This document shows, piece after piece, positions 11,651 to 23,500 of a stretch of 64,000 nt of DNA. The position numbers and the translations under genes are program-made. The DNA lies in assembly GCA_038025085.1 (NCBI GenBank), contig CM076144.1, positions 31,617,501-31,681,500 of the forward strand. The letters run 5' to 3'. The notes under the pieces were generated by a model. That model did no database searches. It worked only from the letters and a program-made list of their open reading frames with translations, and was not told the origin of the DNA. The DNA is from Tetragonia tetragonoides. Taxonomy: Eukaryota > Streptophyta > Magnoliopsida > Caryophyllales > Aizoaceae. Within the stretch, counting starts at the first letter, position 1, and each line of letters starts with the position of its first letter.

Positions 11651-12445
11651 GACTCTATTGACGTATTAGGAAAAGAGAGAGAGAGGAATATTGGTAGTTT
11701 TGAAGTGGGTTAGAAGCTCAACTACTTTTAACTAATTTATATTAAGAAAAAGAGACAAAGGTAGGTGGGTTTGGGCTGTTTTTGGGATCTTCCATCTGAT
11801 TTAGTTAATTCAATTCAATAATTGGTCATTGGCCCAAGTCAGAGTTATTATCATCAAATCATACAATTTTCTGCACCAAAATTAATCCATTCATATACTC
11901 TAATGTTTTCACCTTGATAAAATGTACAAGGTGACAACTATGACTCTCTTCTCCGCAACTTATTTTCAGTTTTGTTTAGTTCAGTTTAATTCACTCCAAT
12001 TGAATTCATGTGCGAATGTATCACTCAAATAATTGTTTTATTTCAATATAGTTTCTTGATGATAACTATGTCATTGCATAGATTTGAACACATATTTTCG
12101 AGTGAGTCTAATATTGAATATGTTAGACAAGTTTTAAATGGTTAAAGGTTAGGTTGGAAAAAATAAAATAAAATCCAATTCACTCTTGTTCATGTAAATT
12201 TAATGTAGTTTAGTTTAGTACCTTTTCAATAAATCTGGCCCAATATTATTTAGGTGAAAAGAATGAATCCTATATACCATTTTCCTAGATCAATTTGTAA
12301 GTTTGCACGTATTGACTTGGTATTTTCATCCATCCCCATAGTAGTGCTTGAATTTCAATCGCTGCTATTGTTCCTTTTGTTGTGAATATAGATTTGATTT
12401 TCGTGAATCGTCGGATACAGAAAGATAGGTGGACAAATTGACTTA
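11651..12445. other. Intergenic, no gene seen
   Basis: AT-rich upstream sequence of the lipid-transfer gene. No recognisable coding or RNA feature. Confidence 0.6.
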
Positions 12446-12752
12446 TACTCCATGCGGTCTACAAAAAATTTTGCTTGAAGAATGTCAAAAAGACCAAGGA
12501 AAATATATTTGGGCACAATGGTTCCAACCATACCCTTAAGAAAACACATTGGTGTTAAGAGAGAGAAAATAAGAGAGAGAATGAGTGTGAAAGAGAGGAG
12601 AGAGAGTGTGTGGCTAAGGGAATATGGGACATAGGGGTGATAAGTAAATTGGAAATAATTTTTAAAATACAAAACCATATTAGAAAACGTAAAGATTTCC
12701 AGAGCCAAACATAAAAGGAAAGCGTTAAGATTTTCATGAATCTGAGGGAGTA
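12446..12752 (-). mobile_element. Stowaway-like MITE, family shared with 31753-32175
   Basis: Bounded by TACTCCATGCGGTCTAC and, at the other end in reverse complement, TACTCCCTCAGATTCATGAA. The interior (ATGAAAATCTTAACG, TTTTATGTTTGG, CACTCATTCTCTC, AAATATATTTTCCTT and TTTTGTAGACC in reverse complement) matches the element at 31753-32175 in the same order but the opposite orientation. Non-coding. Confidence 0.7.
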
Positions 12753-13260
12753 GTATAGTTTGGATGTTTTGCCTGATTACTCAGTGCTTAAGCACCTATC
12801 TCCTTATTGTAACTCATGAGAATTAATTAGGATTGTTCTTAGCCGATGAAAAGAAACAGATGGAAAATGAAGAAGTTTGTGAAATTGAGGTGACGATAAC
12901 ATGTCCAATATGCCTTACAAGTTTTGACTCCATTAAGGCCTAAATGAGCAGATAACATTAGTAATTGTCTTTTATTTGAAGAAAACTTCTAGGTACCGTT
13001 CTTAACGGAAAAAAGAGGAAAAAAGTATTGAGAATGATGTTTGCCAAATCGAACAAAGCATAGGTACAAATATGTTAGCTGCAATAACCCACGATTATTC
13101 TTCCATAGCTCCATAATAAGTTTAAAAGTCAAAGCTCATTTCTAAACACGCAGTTGATGTTTGATACAGATAACATCTTAATTCTTTATTGGAATTTTGG
13201 TTCGTGGGGCTTTGGTTTTCGTGTTATAACTGTTTGTTTGAGTCTATATTATACTCATCG
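12753..13260. other. Intergenic, no gene seen
   Basis: AT-rich sequence between two mobile elements. Nothing recognised. Confidence 0.6.
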
Positions 13261-13598
13261 CTAGAGATGGCAATGGGTTAGCATGAGACACGACGAGACA
13301 CGACTTTTACACGGTACGGTACGGGTACGAAGTAAGCACGGGCACGAATAAACGGATCTGTGCCTGTATCTAGATTTTAAATTGAAAGCACGGTCAAGCA
13401 TAATAGGGCACGCCAAAAATTTAGATAACATTTAAAAAAGCGGCACGATACGCACGAACGACACAAGCACGACTTGGATCTACCTTTTAGATGAGTCGGC
13501 ACGACACGATACAGACACGAAACACAACAACAATAAGCACGACACGACACGACACGATATACACTGTTCCAAAGTACGAAAGCACGAAGCCATCTTTA
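13261..13598. mobile_element. GCACG-rich non-autonomous element, copy 1 (hAT-like ends)
   Basis: Starts CTAGAGATGGCAATGGG and ends GAAGCCATCT, so the termini form the inverted repeat AGATGGC / GCCATCT. The interior is dominated by degenerate CACGACACG / GCACGA pentamers and hexamers. A second copy lies at 59872-60284 with the same ends and order of internal landmarks. Short ends of the AGAGATGGC type suggest a hAT-derived MITE. The flanks TCATCG and TCATGG could be a decayed target duplication. Family assignment is inference. Confidence 0.6.
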
Positions 13599-14146
13599 TC
13601 ATGGCTAGTTATTGTCGGCTTTCTCAAAACAATATAAAAAAATATATTAACCAAATATCTATATTTATTTCACCCGCATAAAACTGAAATGAATTGATTT
13701 TTTTTAAGTTGATGATTAATAACCATTTAAAATTTTCCAACCATTTTTAATATTGGACTCATATATGGATGAATCCAGACATAATGAGAGACTATGCAAT
13801 ATTTTGGTCTTAAATTAGTTTTTGTGTATTATTTAATGTAGTTATATATTTTGCTAACAGATGCAGGACAGGGACTTGGATCTGAATCAAATGATGGTGC
13901 ATACTCTGATGGCGCCAAGTTGACGATACCAATACCAAATGCCATCTTCCTCATATTCATAGCATCGTGTCATTCGTATGCTTCAATTTTCAGAAACATA
14001 ATCTGATCGAGTTGTTAGAAGATTTGGAATTTTGGATGTACATTCATTCATCTAAACATTTTAATTTATCTATTAGTTCCCTTTAGTTTTATGTAGAATG
14101 GCTTTTGTTGATTATTAAAAACCATTGTATTCATAATATGATAATA
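13599..14146. other. Intergenic, no gene seen
   Basis: AT-rich. A short open stretch near 13860-14000 has no recognisable domain. Confidence 0.5.
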
Positions 14147-14400
14147 TACTACTTAATCCATTTCACCAAGATGTTTACATTTCATTTTTCAAGGTCAAAG
14201 TTCACAAGCTTTGACCATGAATTAGTGAAAAAATACAAAGATTATAATGTAAAAATCCTATTGTTAGATTCATTTTAAAGAATACTTTCAAAAAATTATA
14301 ATTTTGTAATTTATATATGCATTTAATTACAATTATCTACGGTCAAAGTAGTGCATTGGAGACCGCGAAAAGGCAAATATAAACTTCAAAAAACGGAGTA
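14147..14400. mobile_element. Decayed Stowaway-like MITE
   Basis: About 254 bp. The left end TACTACTTAATCCATTTCAC and the right end AAAAAACGGAGTA are degenerate inverted repeats. GGTCAAAG / CTTTGACC subterminal motifs are typical of this group. Confidence 0.6.
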
Positions 14401-14539
14401 GTACTTTTCTTTTGCTCTAGAGATTCTATGATGAACTCTTGCTTAAAAAAAAAAAAGGTTTTATTTTCTTTTTGTTCATAATAATAGCTACTTAAGGTCT
14501 CTTGGATTATCACATAAGCAAAGTTTCAAATATAAATTG

Positions 14540-14571
14540 AACGTGAGCGTGGATCGAACGATCGAACACGT

Positions 14572-14614
<43 letters not shown>

Positions 14615-14619
14615 CCCGC
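14540..14619 (-). tRNA. tRNA-Phe (GAA), probably a pseudogene
   Basis: Read on the minus strand from 14619, the sequence has the plant tRNA-Phe 5' half (GCGGGGATAGCTCAGTTGGG), the D-arm, and an anticodon arm with GACTGAAGATC (anticodon GAA). In the T-arm the motif TTCGATC is followed by an extra GTTCGATC, an 8-nt tandem duplication that would enlarge the T-loop. The 3' acceptor strand reads TCACGTT rather than TCACCGC and so cannot pair with the 5' GCGGGGA. Loss of acceptor and T-loop geometry argues for a dead copy. Confidence 0.8.
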
Positions 14620-16766
14620 TTGGTATCCATAAACCTTATTGTCCACTTGGCCAATAAATTCTGTTTCATGACTGGTGAAGCTCAATACTTCATAAGTATG
14701 TTCTATCTTTGAACTGCTTCGGTCACCTTTTCTAAAGATAAAAAAAACAAAAACAATTCGAATAGATATTTTTTTTGAAACGGGGAATGAATTCGAATAT
14801 ATTACTCGTACTAGGCAACTCATTGCCAAGAAACAACAAACAAAGGTCCCTGAGATAATTAGTTGGTTGGCTCATCTGTGACTTGCAACTTCTACAATTG
14901 AATCTGGCTCGCAGTGGGAAAGACTTTTGCTGCATTCGACGTCTAACTGATTGGCCATCTCAACTGATGCTCCAACATTCGAGTTCGACCCTTCTGGTAC
15001 CTTTTGAATGGCACCATGACTAGACCCGTAGCGTGATCTTTCCATAGCCTCCTCGTCGTAAGAACTTCCCATCTTCAATGAAATCAAACAATAGATGCAT
15101 AATAATTATCCGTCAGCTTAATCTCCATCATCAAAGAGAGGAAGGGAGAGCACCAACGAGGCAACGACATTATTATAAAAACGTACTAGGAGTCTAGGAC
15201 GACTACTTACCTGTGTTACAATTGCATAGAGAGGTAGTGTGCTGTAACTGCAAATGGTCTGAACAACCACCCTTATACAAAAAAAAATAAAATTATTAGG
15301 AATGTAAGACCTCCTTAGTCCTTACAGGTTATACCGGAAACTATGGTAATGATAGAAGAGTGCAAGTAATTTACATTGAAACAAGTCTTGGGTACACATA
15401 TTTAGCTTCACCCATGATGCAGGAGTGGAAACCGAACTCAAACTGTTACAGATCAAAAGAAAAGAGCTTGTCAGGCTCACAAGTTGATTTGGTAATTTTA
15501 GGATTAAATTTGTCATATTCAGTATAGAAACTACACGAACCAGTGTCCAGAAAAAAATTGCGAACCCAAATGAATTCAGGAATAGGATGACATGGATCAA
15601 GCAGAGGACAATCGTGGGCCGGTTGAACCAAAAGTACTCATCTGATGGTCGAACTCTCATATCTCCGATAATGATAGTATGCCTTTCAGCCACACTGATA
15701 GCTAATTCTGTGATCACTTGTTGCAGCTTGGTACCGACAACAAGCACTAGCTGTAGAATGGACCTTCAGATCAATATATTACGGAGTACTAACGTAAACT
15801 ACTCTGAAATCTACTGCTGTTATGTCTATTGCTTTCTTATTGTAAGGACTTAGTATGAACCTCATAGTGTCAAGGTTGTAATGAATTTTCATCAAAACCA
15901 GGGATTTCTATGCTGTGCATTGCATTGTTATGCTTGTGATTTTTGCCACTTACAATTAGGGGGATGATTGATATCCACAAATATAAATGCCAACCTGTAT
16001 CGGCATTAAGAAGATATTCAAAATTCTACCAAGAACAGCATATGGCAAATCACATCACACAATCGTCATCTGGGATACCTTTGGAAAATATCTTTTTTCA
16101 CAATAGGTACAATAGTTATCAACCTAACATTTGAGTTAATGTTTCAGATATAACATACCAGCGACGTTGAGTGTCAAAGAAATAACTGCAAACAGCCAAA
16201 GGAACCAACTGCAACCAAAATGCAACAACACAGAGGCGTTGAAATTGGTTATCCAACTGAAAGTTATCTTAGGAAAGTAATTTACTAAACAATTACCAAC
16301 CTTATCGATACGACTTTCTGAAAATGAGCTTCATAAGCATATACAATATACCTATGAAAGTTAAAACTCTTATCTCCATTGCAATGGGTCTGCAGGAAGG
16401 CTCTCATTGTTATGACCTCTCACTAATGTATAGAAAATAATCCAACCAGAAACTGGTGTACAACACTACTGACTTTGGGAGTTCTTACTGGACAATGTAT
16501 AAATATTTACCAATATGAAGCCCAATCTCATCGCTTCTTAATCAGCTTTTGTTACCAACCCAAAAAGATGCTTGAAGAATGAAATCTGATAGCAAAATGT
16601 GAGTGGCGTATTAAATGTACATTTATGGAATTAAGTTCAAGTGTGCACAACAATTGTGATGTATATGATTGATCAGTAGTCCTCAAAACTGCAAAACAAG
16701 TTTGTTGATGGATTTTAAGGAGAAATCTTGAGCCTTGAAATGGACGCCTAGGAGAATTCACACGAA

Positions 16767-16910
16767 GGGCTCGTTTACTTGGCTGCAGTGGTGATTACAA
16801 GGTAATGCACCATTTTATAAAGTAAAAGTGGGGTGAAAACGGGAGGAGGGGGAGTAGATACATGGAATGGAAAGAGCGGGATTGATATCACCCTTCTATG
16901 TAACCACATA
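16767..16910. mobile_element. Partial MITE in MLO intron 7-6 region
   Basis: Begins GGGCTCGTTTACTTGGCTGC and continues with TGTGGATTAC-type, AAAGTGGGGTGAAAA and GGGATTGAT segments that parallel the left half of the element at 17779-18073. The right terminus is not recognisable. Confidence 0.5.
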
Positions 16911-17778
16911 ATAGAGAGTGGATAACTATTTCAGGCCATCCCAAAATGATAACTGAGGGGTGTCCTGCATCCATTCAGGGCTGGGAAGCTCTATCTGTTG
17001 CTAAGATTTTTCTTTATTGTATAATTAATCAACTACTATTTCTTTGCCACATATTTCTCTATTATAAGCTTGTCAACGTGAGTTCTTATAATTGAGACAT
17101 TTTAGAAATAGCAAGATAGATTGAAGATCAACATGAATGATAGTGACTTACCACATAGTTTCTTTTATTAGCATCCAAACCTTCAAATCGCTCCCTGATA
17201 AAAGTCAGGCTTTTGATGTTGATGAACTTGTGCTTCCTATCTGTATGAATAACACTAATAAACCTAATACTATTGTATACGGAGAAGAAATAAATGACTC
17301 AGAACTGTAAACTCTGTAACACAAAAGTGTAGCTATTAGGATACATACCACTGTGAACATGATTCTTTACACTTGCAGATTCTTCCCACTTACTCCATTG
17401 ACTTATCTGCAGCTCGTCATGAGCATAATATAAGTAGACAATAGATTGTCAACAGTTGTATAATATTGGCTGAAGATGCCTTAGAGTTCTCCATATTACA
17501 TTTTACCTTTGCTTCTCCCAAGAGAATTGTCAAAGTGCATGTAAAGACATGCACAACTGCTAATATAAAGATGAAGTAATGCAGGTCGTGAAGTACGCCA
17601 AGAGATATGAAGTGAACTTTTCCCTGCACAAAAATAAGTGGGATGTTAAAAAAACTTCCTTGCTCTATTCAAGTACTTGAACCTGATATTGTTAACCAAC
17701 TGCTGCATTCTGATGGTATTGCAGGAATTGTCATCGCGTATTGGTGTATTATATTCTGTTCCCCCATGACTATACTGA

Positions 17779-18073
17779 GGCCTCGTTTACTTGCTTGCAA
17801 TCAAATGTAATGCAATGTAATCATTTTGTAGAGTAAATGTGGAGTGAAAAGTGAAGGAGTGAGAGGAGTGGGATGGGAAAAGTGGGGTTGATTGCATCAT
17901 TCAATGTAATCACAATTGCTTAACTTTTCCTATGTAATGTTGATTACTTTGAATGATGTAATCAATCTCACTTTTCCTATCTCCTTCCTCCCCCTCCTTC
18001 ATTTTCCACCTTACATCTACCCTATAAAATGATTGCATTGCAAGCATTTGATTGCAAGCAAGTAAACACCACC
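17779..18073. mobile_element. MITE with about 29-bp terminal inverted repeats in an MLO intron
   Basis: About 295 bp. The left end GGCCTCGTTTACTTGCTTGC and the right end (reverse complement GGTGGTGTTTACTTGCTTGC) both continue into AATCAAATG. The GC-rich terminal bases and length resemble PIF/Harbinger or hAT MITEs. A related short end (GTAAACGAGCCC) is also present near 21520 in the other MLO gene. Confidence 0.7.
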
Positions 18074-19346
18074 TAACTGTTGAACATTTTATATGGAGAA
18101 ATGTAAATGACTCATAGAATTTTTCTGTTTCACGAAACATTAGACAATCAATTACTACCCAATCAAGGTTTAGGGAAACAACCTCTCTCTAACTGCAAGT
18201 TGCAACTGTTAGTTTGTGTTTCTTAGTCCACCTTAGGCAGAAGCTCCTTGAGAAGCATTAAAGAGATAGTATGGTATAATGTTCCTGATGGAAGAACTTG
18301 ATAGGGATCGTAACATTCACAGGCTAGTTGCAGAGTTAATGATGCTTCATGACTGGTGAACCTCAATACTTCATAAGTAGACAATCCTTGAACTGCTTGT
18401 ATCACCTCTATTTCTTACAAAAAAATATCCTCAAAGCATATACATGATGAAAGATATGCTTCTTAAAACTGTGGCCGACACTGGACACGCATGAAAGGAA
18501 CTTGTAATGGTTTACTCGATCAAGTAGACAAAGTGTACAGTGTGAACGCCTACATGTTTTTACAGTTCTTAGATTTGGGGTTGTGAATTAGGAGTAGTAA
18601 TTAACCTCATGCTTTGCCACTTGTGTATTAATTTTTGCTATTCAGGCAATATGCACTTGCTTCATTTTTTTTTTTTTCACTTTTCTTTCTGTTTCATTTG
18701 ATGTTCTGTACTTCAGTGCACATTTACATATTGGACTGCGATAAGACTGGATAACACGAGTCAGGTACAGAGCTTCCAGGTACCTCGGGGCAAGTTCCGA
18801 TGTCCTCAACTAAGAGGCGACATCCTTTGTTTGAGAGGAGAGAGGAGGTGGTTTGGAAATGGGCAGTAGTAGAATTGTCAATGAGTCCCTCATTATGACA
18901 AGGGAGCCACTTTTGGGCCAACTTCTCTGAGATGCACCATTTCCCTACTTGGCCTTGAACAACAGCAAGCAGCAGAGATACAAATCCTATCAACATCAAC
19001 TCTGCAAGAAAATTTTCAAGACCACAGTTGTGAAGAAAAGAGAAGGAAAATGTCAAAGATGGAGCTAAAAAAGTTGGCACTGATTTTCTCATCACCTTCT
19101 TTGATCTTCTGCAATGCCTCATAAAGAGGTTTTTTCTCCTTCTTTTTAAGTATCTGCAAGTATTCATTTGCTGTAAAGTTAGGGGTGTTGGCAAAGGGTG
19201 AAGATCGTTAGATCAAGAGGACTTACCTGGCCAAGGTAAATGAGAAGCTTTTCAACAGTAAAAGATAGGGAAACAACATCAAAGACCACTGCTCCAATAA
19301 TCCATGATGGCGTGGTCTCATAAGACGGTCCTCCTCCCCCTGACAT

Positions 19347-20549
19347 CTCCTTTTGCTTTCTGTATGTTACTCCTTCAGTTCTGTCTCCCCTTTCTGCAAA
19401 CTTTGTACTAAGCTATACAACCTCTTACATTGATTAGTGCAGAGAATGCTTGACCCTTTTATCTCTATGGAAAGTTGTTATTAGCTAAAGGGTCATTCGA
19501 AAGTCCATTTTAAAGTTTAAGTCATTATATCATTTTCTGACTTTTGTTGCAGCATATGTTGTCACTGGGAAACAATAGAAGAACTAGTCTCTTCTTGGTC
19601 TGACAATGTTCTGCAAGTGGTGATTGATGCCAGCATGTTTATATTTTTCGGCTTTGTTGTGATTTTAATAATTTCTAATCCTATTGGCGTTCCTATTGCC
19701 CTACAAGTCTTACCTGCTGTACGACACGAACACTGATAGAGACACGAACACTGACATGAGGAAGCCTTATAGAAGTTGAAGACCTAATACAGTATTTCGT
19801 ATTGAATTATACCTAGTAATACTGTTGATTTTTTTTTATCTCTTTTTCGTTTTTTTGATCTTTAATTATTCAGGATTACTGGGAATTTTGGTAAAATAGA
19901 TAGGGAACTTGCTGATTTTTCAACTACCAGAAGCTGAAACTTATCATATGGCTCAGCAGCCTGTGCAACTCCGCAGTAATTTCTTTAATATATTTCAACT
20001 TCTTCTCGAGGTTATTTTAGCTCTTGCCAACAAACACTGTCAGTCTATAAACTTCAATCCTTTTATAGGTCTCCTACATTCTTCTTGCAATTTGGGTTGG
20101 TATGCGGTGTGTGCAAAATAGAATAGCATGTCATGTCTTCAAAGCATTGTTATCTGGATGATTTACAGTTAACCAACCTTAATGTGAGAAAGCAAAATAC
20201 AATTTATCTTTTCTAAATTTTATCTTTCCCCTACTGAGGCAATCATTGACCTGTTGTTACTCATATCGCCGTTGACATACCACTCTATCCAGCCTTGTCA
20301 TACACAGATAGGGGGGGGGGGGGGTTATAGTGGGAACATTGAAGGGAAATTTGGAAGAACCAAAATTTACAGGGCTAGAACACCCTCTCTTTTACTAACA
20401 GTTGCAGATTTATATGTTCTCCTTCACTTGTGTTTGCTACAAGCGAAACATTTAGTTCAGCATAGAGGGATTGTCCCAGGTCAATGAGTTGATTATAAAC
20501 AGGTTTCTGTTCACCCTTCTGAATTGCAGTATTTTGTACCAACTGGTTC
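19347..20549. other. Spacer between the two MLO genes
   Basis: Contains the promoter region of the proximal MLO copy and a homopolymer G-run at about 20310-20324. No coding frame with recognisable similarity. Confidence 0.6.
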
Positions 20550-23500
20550 TTACAGTTGAACTGTTTCTGTTAGTGCATGATTCGGCTCTGATCTTGCTGA
20601 TCTTATGTGAGCACCTTCAGTTCCATAACCACAAATCTCCATGGCCTTCTTGTGGTAAGAACTACCCATCTTTATTCAAGTGAAACAACAAATTAATTTG
20701 GCATTTATACCACCTTTGAAATAATTACAAGTACTGTAGAAAAACATGGTCTGATATAACTCACTTGAGTTACAATTAGATAGAGTGGTAGAGTGCTGTA
20801 GCTGCAAAGAATCTGCACAAACGCCCTGCAGGTAGAGACAAGGGACAAAAATCAAAAATTAGTTTGGTGTGTATTTTTTTCACAAGAAAATTAAAGCAGC
20901 TGTAAAGACAGTCTTACACTATAATGAGTTTGGGGATAGTGAAGGTGGGTCTGTTCATGCCACAGGACTGTAAACCATGTCGAGACTGCGACAAATAGAA
21001 AACAAAAAAAGGCAGAAGAATTAACAAGATTTTTAGCAATTATTCTAACAAGAGTGCATATGAACAAAGCTTGGGAACCCTTACATAAACCCAGAAGAAG
21101 ACTGCTATTGCAATAGAATTGCAAGAGAGGATGATACGGATCAACACGAGGAAAATTCTTGGCTTATGAAACCAAAAGTACTGATCCGAAGGTTGAATTT
21201 TCACATCTCCTACAGCAACAGACTGTGTCCGGGCAACTTCAGTCGCTAAAAGGGTAATCACTTGCTCCAATTTGGTGCCTACAACGAGTAAAAGCTGCAG
21301 AAAAAAATGAGCTTATTTTCCTGTCAGTCCTGCATTTGTCACCCAGAGATGCACGAGACCCTATATATGCATGTCTTTCATGAGCACATCGCAGACTATA
21401 TATAGAAGATATGGAAGGCGCCATCAAAGGTATGCAGCGCAAGTGAATTGTTTTTAGTACTTATAGAACTTAATAAATTGATATATTACATTGCAATCAC
21501 TTATACTCAGAGTTCCAGGTAAACGAGCCCTTACTGTTAATGGAAGGAATGCTATCCAAAAATATGTATGCCAACCTGCATGGCAGTTGAGTAAAATTTG
21601 TTAATAAAGCATCAGAACTGTCATCCCTAACAACGTAAGTCTCAAAGGGGGGAATGAGCGAAAAAATTCGGTAACGCAGAACAGCAGAGTTGCAGAGTCA
21701 ATTTTATGAAAAAAAAAAATAAAATTGAAGCTTACCGGCTAAGTTGAGCAACAAAGAGACGATTACAATCCCCCAAACATACCAGCTGCAGGCGAGAAGG
21801 AAACCATTTGTAAGAGAACGAAATGAATCTCAAGTTGTTTTGGGTATAGGGAGAACCGTACTAAATAGACTCATGGTTTGGGACATCGATCAAATACAGG
21901 AATTAGTAGTCGGAGCTTTGTGAATGAAGTGATTCAAGTTAGAGTACAATTTTTGATATTTCAAACGTCTGATGTTTAGAGGCGATGATATGTTGCGCCA
22001 TATTCTCGAAAAAATGTAGTTTTTGATAATCTGATTCAAATTGGATTCACAAACAAATCATGTACGCAAAACTCCATGTTCTAGCTAGTGTTCGAAACCT
22101 CATTTATGGAAGTAGAAAAAGTTCCCATGTGACTTACCTGATTTTCACAACCTCCATGAAATCAGCTTCAAATGCATGCATCATGTAGTCAAAAAAGTTG
22201 AAGTTTGATATGCCCCTGCAATGGGTCTACAGGGAAAAGAAGGAATGAAGGATCCAGTGAGAAGCATGTTTATTTCTTCCAAAAACTATAAGCAGAAACA
22301 AAGAAGGGGAAACGCTGCGATTTCAGTTTATAGAATGACATTACCAAAACAAAACCCAAGCGCATTGTTGCATAATCTGACTCTGTCACTGACCCATAAA
22401 AATGCTTGCCAAATGAACGCTGAGACAGCAAAGACATGAGATCATTATTTGTTTAACATGGTTAATTGACAAACGAATTGTATTCAGCACGAACCACTCA
22501 TTGCCACACATTGTGCAAAACCAAGTTCTAGATTCATAGCTTTCCAAACAACAATCCTCAAGCACGGAACACTTAAGGAGATTCCATATGTTTTGCACAA
22601 CCATGATGAACATTTGATAGATACATTTATTTTGGAAACAAATCAAGTATTTCCTCTTTTAGTTGTAGTTCTTTAAGCCTTGAGTGCTTGTTGGTATGTT
22701 ATCACTTGGTTTCTAGCTAGCACTCTCGACAAGTACACATCCTGAGAAGCTTATTGATGGCAGAAAAGGGAAAAAGGGCAGATAGTTTTGATTTAAAAGT
22801 GTAACCCAAACATAGTCCTCATGTCTTCACTAATTCAGTTCCGCGCCTTTCCAAAGATGAACCTAATTAGATACAAACCTCTAAAAGATGAATCATATCA
22901 GGACATACCAGCCAAATTCGCTTATTTGCATGAATGCCCATGAAATGCTTCTTGATGAAGTCATCATTTTTCACATGGATAATCTTGTCAACTGTGTACA
23001 CCAAATGCGCTCAAATCAAAGTCGCGAATGACAAATTAAAAACACAGATATAATTTAACTTATAGGTGATGACATAATGCAGCAGAAGTTTACAGCAACT
23101 ATATGAATGAGACATAACATTGGCATTACTGGAAAGCAGTACCATTATCAACAACATGGATCTTGTCCAAAATAGATTCCTCCCACCGTCTCCATTGCCT
23201 GATCTGTAAAAATTACGGTAAATGATTAATTGAAAGAAATCAATAACTCGTAAAGACAAACTTCGAAATGAAGGACTGTCAAGACTACAGGAGAAAATCT
23301 GAATGGCAGTTTACCTTTGCTGCTCCAAACATGACTGTCATAGCACAAATAACCACATGGACCACAGCTAATACAAAGATCAAGAGATGCAGATCATGAA
23401 GCGCGTGATAGGACAAAAGAGGAACTTTTCCCTACAAATTAAGATAGTCAAACAACATATACATAATTAGTCTATTCAAAGCCAGTATGAAAATTCCAAT

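Larger units (their letters stand above)
14872..19346 (-). pseudogene. MLO-family seven-transmembrane protein with a nonsense codon in exon 7
   Basis: Fourteen exons on the minus strand: 19346-19227, 19153-19096, 19001-18784, 17623-17507, 17406-17349, 17240-17152, 16585-16511, 16389-16301, 16208-16159, 15994-15954, 15750-15541, 15442-15375, 15271-15211, 15072-14872. All phases close, for 485 codons. MLO landmarks: ELMLIGFVSLLL, CISEKLA, GKVHFIS...LHDLHYFIFILAVVHV, QWSKWEE, THC...FNFH, LVVGTKL, PSDEYFWFNRP and CSYSTLPLYAIVTQMGSS. The conserved SDY of exon 7 reads AD-stop (TAA at 16538-16540, codon 236). Exon 7 is 75 bp and phase 0 on both sides, so skipping it would keep the frame. The family consists of plasma-membrane seven-helix proteins, some needed for powdery mildew susceptibility. 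The C-tail lacks a calmodulin-binding helix. The exon 11 donor GTTCGT is weak. Confidence 0.85.

Noticed and set aside
14488..14829. 113-codon minus-strand frame across the tRNA
   Set aside because: It reads through the tRNA-Phe sequence and has no domain.
20290..20330. G-run as a G-quadruplex promoter element
   Set aside because: A single homopolymer run, probably an ordinary slippage tract or assembly-prone site.
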